A DNA stretch of 64,000 bases, taken from Leuctra nigra. Lineage: Eukaryota > Arthropoda > Insecta > Plecoptera > Leuctridae. Location: the NCBI GenBank assembly GCA_934045905.1, contig OW203766.1:26902309-26966308 (forward strand), written 5' to 3'. The position numbers were made by a program, and so were the translations under genes. Every line of letters starts with the position of its first letter. The first letter of the stretch is position 1. Below, in pieces: positions 59,261 to 64,000 of the stretch. The notes beneath the pieces are model-generated. The model searched no databases. It was not told the origin of the DNA and worked only from the letters and a program-made list of their open reading frames with translations.

Positions 59261-61214
59261 AATCGTTTGTCATTCAAAATTAGACAAGATTTTGCACCAA
59301 GAAGGCATAGTGAATTCGATCTCTAAAATGTACAGAATGTCTACATGAAAAAATAAATAAAAGTTACATTTTGCCAAAAAAAAACAGTTCATATCGATGA
59401 TTATTTCAATGTTTAGAAAATGTGTCAAAAAATCGCACTATGCTTACAGCTTCTATAAGATCGGTCAAATGAAGAATTTTCTTGAAAGTAATGTTTGTTG
59501 TGGAGAAAACATGTTCATTTGCAAAGAGTTCAAACATGATTTGTGTACTCGCAAGTGTTTTCACAAGAGCAATTCAGTTGGCACATTAGCACAGCATGCA
59601 GATTGCATTAGCGGAGTTCAATAATGCACGCTACGTTATATCCTCATGCCATTCATTATTAACCCCATCCTTCACGATTCTAGTTTCATAAAATATCTGT
59701 TGATCCCGTGTGCTAAATAATTCAGTGTGTTTTTAAAGAAGAATAAAAGAGCTTAAAGGATAATGAACCCTATAGGTAGGTACCTACTACATACTTAGTA
59801 CATATTTTTAATCAATATTTAATCTCAAATGCAAATTTTAAAGGATATGTCTAGTGGACTTAAACTACTCAAGTCTTGGCTTTTAGGGTTGATATTCCAA
59901 TGGTATACCTGTCGAATGTTTTTCCTCTCATATCTTTATTTGAAGATATCTTCATTTGTTCCTCTGATTGAGATGAAATTTGACAGACATACATAATATC
60001 AATAAATAACCTGAATAATGCTTTTGAACAAATGCTTTGTATAGTTGAATTGCAAAATTACCTGTGTATATGATCAAGTAGAAGTTTCGCATGGTTATTC
60101 AGCCCTATGGGTACAGTATGCACCTTAATTTCTATTAATTCTTGGATTTTTCATAAACCTGACACCAGCAACTCTTGCACATTATATTTTAAGCGGCCAT
60201 GACAAAAATAGCTTAAAGCGTTTTATGATCTTATTACTGTACTTCAAGATGAAATATAACAATTTGTTACGTCTTCTTTTCAGTGATCGTTTATCCAATT
60301 TCCGTCCGAATATTATATCGAAATAATATTAAAACTTTGATTAGATTTTCCCACCAAATTATTCAGCAACTACTAAACAATCTGAACAAATTTGTTCTGC
60401 CTCGATGACACAGTGAAATTCCATCGTCGATAACTTTTAATCAAATGACGCCTGCTGAAAAATATTAAACTCGTCTCTTTTCTCTCTTTATACCGCATCA
60501 AATTTCCAAGAAAATTTGTTCCAGTGTAAATGGTAGCCACGTTAAAAACGCATCCATTAATAATTCAACGTCATAATATGATAGTTTTTGTGTAAATTCG
60601 ATCGCCTATTTTTATTAATATTAGAACCTTATCATGGTTTTTGTTTTTCAATGCAAAGCTTTGTGGTATTATATTCTTGAAGCCAGGCGCGAACCAATTT
60701 CATGGATCTTTTCAAAGATTTTTTTTATCTATTATTTTTCCATGGCATAATAATAATAGTTCATGCGTACTTGCTATAATAATCACTAGCCAACATGTGG
60801 GTTGCTTTTGTAGTAATGACCTTATAGTTGGGTAAATTAAATTCGCTAGTTATTCACTTGTTAAATATTAACGCTTTGCAAAACCCGCCTGTATAATTAG
60901 GTCTAATGCATATTGAATTGTTGAAGGTGGAATGTTATTTTAGAAAAACAAACTCCAGGTTTGTAAGCCCGCATTTCTGTGATAAATTAATATGTGCATT
61001 GAATAATATTGAAGGCGTCGGAGCTTTTGGTGTTTATTTGGCAATTGGTACCAATCACAATAATTTAGCAGTAATTATTAGCAGCATATTATTTAGAAAC
61101 ATTATAGCTTAATGCTACTGTTTTGGGTTATTGAAGGTAATCCTATTCCGCCAGCATGTGTAACATGTAACAACTGTCAAATTATTATTTTTTAATATGT
61201 AGGTAGTATAGGTA
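59261..61214. other. AT-rich, gene-free stretch
   Basis: Small open frames at 59397-59624 (seven Cys, unrecognised), 60641-60835 and 60906-61112 have AT-driven composition and no domain. Confidence 0.45.
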
Positions 61215-61425
61215 CACTCGGCCAAACAAAACTTGAACGTTGACCAAATTTGAATGACTGCTGGTCATGTCCGATAACCAATCAAAGCTTGTTATTATCA
61301 TTGAAATGTGAGGTCAACTACTAGAGTGAGACAATGAGATCGCTTAGACTGACTTCTGATCGTGTGATCTTATATTTATCAGCCTATCAGATTTATTGAA
61401 CGTTCAAGTTTTGTTTGGCCAAGTG
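61215..61425. mobile_element. 211-bp TA-flanked MITE (family T), copy 2
   Basis: The terminal repeats CACTCGGCCAAACAAAACTT at the left and CACTTGGCCAAACAAAACTT inverted at the right continue as GAACGTT (27 bp, one mismatch) and are flanked by TA. The interior matches 22732-22939 (GACTGCTGGTCA, TTGTTATTATCATTGAAAT, ACTACTAGAG). The long, nearly identical ends suggest fairly recent activity. Confidence 0.8.
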
Positions 61426-61431
61426 TACCTA

Positions 61432-61493
61432 CACTTAAAATGATCGGTGAACAAACTTGAACTACTGCTGGTAGGTTCATTAACAATTACTTG
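61432..61493. mobile_element. Family T MITE, 5' part, adjacent third copy
   Basis: After TA at 61430, CACTTA leads to AACAAACTTGAACTACTGCT and GGTAGGTTCATTAACAAT, matching the left half of family T. It stops where the Helitron-like 5' end begins, so it was probably cut by that insertion. Confidence 0.55.
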
Positions 61494-61740
61494 TTGAGTG
61501 AGCGAAGCGAGCGTCACAATTTCGCTCATTTGCAGTTTGTTTTCTGTTACTGAGATATCAGGTTGCCCGTTTATCCTATCGAGCTGAAATTTTTCACACA
61601 TATTTAAAGGCTAATTCAGCGGTTTGCAGACCTATTTATGTAATCCGTTGATTTGTTCAAATTTAAAACTAAAGTTTTAAATACCTAAACTAAACTTTAA
61701 AACTAAACTAAAACTAATTTTTTTCTAACTTATGAGTGAA
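61494..61740 (+). mobile_element. Helitron-like element (family H), old 5' part
   Basis: TTGAGTGAGCGAAGCGAGCG begins at about 61494. CTGTTACTGAGATATCAGGT, ATCGAGCTGAAATTTTTCACACA and GTTTGCAGACC follow in family order. It is far more diverged than the other copies and has no recognisable 3' end. Confidence 0.6.
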
Positions 61741-61756
61741 ACATAATTTTACTTCG

Positions 61757-61988
61757 ATTTTTTGTCTAGAGCTTAACGTCGCACTGTTCTGCAGCGAGGC
61801 TAGTGGCGACGGATGAATGATTATGATGATGATTGGGAGATGATGGTGAAGAGTAGGTAAGGATGGAATTTGGGAACGAGTCGGTCGTGGCCTATTAGTA
61901 GGGTACCTTCCCAGCATTTGCCTGTCGACTGAGGAAATACCACGAAAAAACCCCAGTCAGGAAGGACGGCCGCGGGAATCGAACCCGA
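61757..61988 (-). mobile_element. Family S SINE, copy lacking the A box
   Basis: On the minus strand, GGGTTCGATTCCCGCGGCCG (B box retained) is followed by the family body TTCCTGACTGGGGTTTTTTC, CAGTCGACAGGCAAATGCTG, GGTACCCTACTAATAGGCCA and GCAGAACAGTGCGACGTTAA, then an A-rich end. The head upstream of the B box is missing. It is very close in sequence to 62774-63050. Confidence 0.85.
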
Positions 61989-62146
61989 ACTTTCTTCCGA
62001 TTGTAGGTAAATTTTGATGTTATCAAAATAAAGCATACCTACTTTTTCAAACTATACTTTTTAAAAATCTCAACGTGATTGAAATATTGAGATTTTTAAT
62101 AAACCAACGAAATGTACTCTCAAGACTTGATCTTGGTTCAAAATAT

Positions 62147-62524
62147 CTATCTAAATCGCCTCGTGTAATAGCGCCTTAAGACATCATCTGGCTGAATAAG
62201 ACTCAAGACAGTCGGATCTAACACAGTAATTGGGTTGAATTCTGCACATTTCGCCTCTTGCACATGGGTGATGTCGCGCCGGGGGAAAAATAAATGATTG
62301 AATTTGCTGCCTGCGAACAAGGATGTCCAATTAGACGAGAGCGCGCAACTGCGCGTCAAGCGCCTGCGCCATGCGCAACTGATTGATTCGGTGTGTCTTT
62401 TGTTTCGTGACTCGAACAAAATGCACGCGTCGACGTCGAGCAGATAGACGTATTCAGATCCCCGCCAAGTTGTGTGTTTCAGTTTATAACGAGCTTCATT
62501 TTCAGAGAACGGCAACTTGAGTCA
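62147..62524 (-). other. CpG-rich 122-codon open frame, possible exon
   Basis: The minus strand is open from 62524 to 62147 but has no in-frame ATG. The 5' two-thirds (62270-62500) is rich in CpG (GACGTCGACG, GCGCGCAACTGCGCG) and encodes a Cys/Arg/Ser-containing peptide that I do not recognise. The composition differs from the flanks and resembles the 10.1 kb island. It could be an internal exon, a promoter island or a decayed mobile gene. No convincing splice borders were found. Confidence 0.25.
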
Positions 62525-62773
62525 ACTCAGTTGACTTCATAACTGGAATAATCAAACGAGATGCCGGCTGAAGTTATCGAGATCACGTATTTTTAGCTTT
62601 GTTTCTGTTTAAACTTAAAGGAGTAGCAATATTCAGAATAGATTCACATTCTATGGTGACTTCAATTACATACATCCATCCCCCTCCCAAACCCCCAATC
62701 TCGTCTTAGAATAAATATTTGAAAAATAATATAAAACACTGTTTTCAGAAAACGTGCATCACTCTCTTAGAAC

Positions 62774-63050
62774 AGATATGGCTGAGTGGTAACGCTCTGA
62801 ACCTGTATTCCGGAGGCCCAAGTTCGATTCCCGCGGCCGTCCTTCCTGACTGGGGTTTTTTCGTGGTATTCCCTCAGTCGACAGGCAAATGCTGGGAAGG
62901 TACCCTACTATTAGGCCACGACCGCCTCCTTCCCACCATCCATCCTTACCTACTCTTCACCGTCATCTCCCAATCATCATCATAATCATTCATCCGTCGC
63001 CATTAGCCTCGCTGCAGAACAGTGCGACGTTAAGCCCCAGACAAAAAAAA
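62774..63050 (+). mobile_element. tRNA-derived SINE (family S), full-length reference copy
   Basis: The head ATATGGCTGAGTGGTAACGC has the A box at 62779-62789. The B box AGTTCGATTCC lies at 62821-62831. The body order is as in the 24.3 kb copy, with a CAT/CATCAT-rich stretch before CCATTAGCCTCGCTGCAGAA, CAGTGCGACGTTAAGC and an A8 tail (63043-63050). At about 277 bp it is the most complete copy here. It would be transcribed by RNA polymerase III and moved by an unseen LINE. Confidence 0.9.
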
Positions 63051-63197
63051 CTATCTTGTACGCAATGAGGTGATGGGTGCAAATATGCAATCAAATTGCA
63101 CCAGATGACACAAAAGATTCCGAAATCCCCATTTAAAACGGCTGGGTAGTGAGTTTGACCTGAAGAGTTTTTTAATCGATTTTTATCAATATCTTTT

Positions 63198-63462
63198 ACC
63201 AATGTAATTTTAACAAAATAAGGCTTTGTACGAGTATTCAGAACAGTTCAATGAAAATAATTCCACAGCTTGGAATGGTTTATTAGATTTACTTTGTCCT
63301 ACAGACATTTAAGTGCCCGAAAATGAGTAAAATTATGGCATTAACATCTGTTGGACAAAATAAAACTAATAACTTAATCCAAACTATGATATTATTTTCA
63401 TTGAACTGTTCTGAATACTCGTACAAAGCCCTACCTATTTTTTTAACAATTGTATTGGTAAT
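63198..63462. repeat. Imperfect inverted duplication, ~115-bp arms
   Basis: Plus-strand 63198-63311 and the reverse complement of 63346-63462 align through TTTGTACGAGTATTCAGAAC, AGTTCAATGAAAATAAT and TTTGTCC.ACAGA. Read outward to centre, both arms encode ALYEYSEQFNENN and then CPTD. The arms have diverged at many codon positions, mostly non-synonymously, so coding constraint is doubtful. It may be a fold-back element or a locally inverted exon fragment. Confidence 0.55.
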
Positions 63463-63606
63463 TAAAGTCAATTGGTTTACTTCCATCCTCCAATTTTATT
63501 CTAGGTTATATATGCTGTTCTCAAGAAGAAATCAACCAGTTTTTCTTCAACAGAAATATAAAACAAATAGTTTTGTAGAACTTTCTGTTCTCAACATTTT
63601 CAGCAC

Positions 63607-63798
63607 TTAAACACCTGCAATGACGTCATCTAAAGAAGCCATCAATTTGATATATTTAACACGTAATTTACCATGTTGTAAAATAATCTCAGACACATTT
63701 ATTCTTTCTTTACTCACTACTAATTTAGTAACCTGAAAATCGCCTACACCTTTAAGCTTCTTTAAGTTCAATACGGATAAAATCTGGATTAAGCTCAT
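63607..63798 (-). other. 63-codon open frame with protein-like composition, possible exon
   Basis: The frame encodes a balanced, non-repetitive peptide (VGDFQVTKLVVSKERINVSE is its centre) with good Lys/Glu/Val distribution, unlike most frames here. CTTAATCCAG near 63788 could be an acceptor and GCAG followed by GTGTTTAAG near 63613 a donor, which would make an exon of about 175 bases. No family is recognised. It could equally be a short mobile-element frame. Confidence 0.25.
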
Positions 63799-64000
63799 TA
63801 TAGTATAAACGTATTAAAATAACTTCCACTATTTAACTGCTTCCACATTCGTACTTTGTTTACCGTCCTTTAATCCTACTGTCTTCTGGTATTCTAAAAA
63901 TTAGATAACGTGGGTTTTTCCAAAGATTAAACCATCCAACTCAATAAGTCTACTACTAACGAGGGCCGATCTCGTCTGCTGATAGAATGTTTTCTGTCAT
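63799..64000. other. Window edge, no feature seen
   Basis: AT-rich sequence running to the window end, no supported feature. Confidence 0.4.

Noticed and set aside
59397..59624. Cys-rich 75-codon frame, possible small secreted peptide
   Set aside because: There is no signal peptide, the Cys spacing does not match any peptide family I know, and the frame lies in AT-rich DNA.

Overview
The window looks like a piece of an AT-rich animal nuclear genome. The SINE, MITE and Helitron load, the microsatellites and the scarcity of long reading frames fit an arthropod, most likely an insect and perhaps a hemipteran. That placement is an inference; no conserved host gene is present to fix it. I see no convincing complete protein gene, no rRNA and no CRISPR array. 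It reads as a gene desert, or one or more very long introns, filled by layers of small non-autonomous mobile elements. A few short GC/CpG-richer patches could be exons (310-600, 10076-10279, 45589-45860, 47395-47622, 62147-62524, 63607-63798).

Region 1 (1-10 kb) holds a clean nested set. A TTAA-flanked MITE at 6227-8144 is split by a Helitron-like element (6681-8098), which is itself split by a hAT-type MITE (7574-7978) with an 8-bp target duplication. Uninterrupted relatives elsewhere in the window serve as empty sites. Region 2 (10-22 kb) is mostly featureless AT-rich DNA. It carries one CpG island with splice-like signals, two copies of a palindromic MITE, an old fold-back element, a repeat carrying ETS-CRE-like motifs, and a perfect 144-bp-arm inverted repeat at 21211-21580.

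Region 3 (22-29 kb) contains a TA-flanked MITE, a SINE inserted in a SINE (24.0-24.6 kb), a further SINE, and a Helitron-like element inserted in opposite orientation inside a relative (26390-28790). Region 4 (29-51 kb) is the emptiest part, with microsatellites, a 16-bp minisatellite, homopolymer C/G runs and a few MITEs. Region 5 (51-64 kb) has a probable LINE 3' fragment, MITE copies, a fully foldable tRNA-like gene (54993-55065), a 562-bp element built of repeated palindromes, a miRNA-sized perfect hairpin, two SINEs and an inverted duplication near the right edge.

The best-supported story is the Helitron-like family. Its elements begin TTGAGCGAGC and end CTAG after a short stem, and they sit exactly between A and T at every precisely defined site. 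Their 5' terminal motif recurs, inverted, just inside the 3' end. A second recurring theme is ten pure C or G runs of 11-23 nt in otherwise AT-rich DNA.
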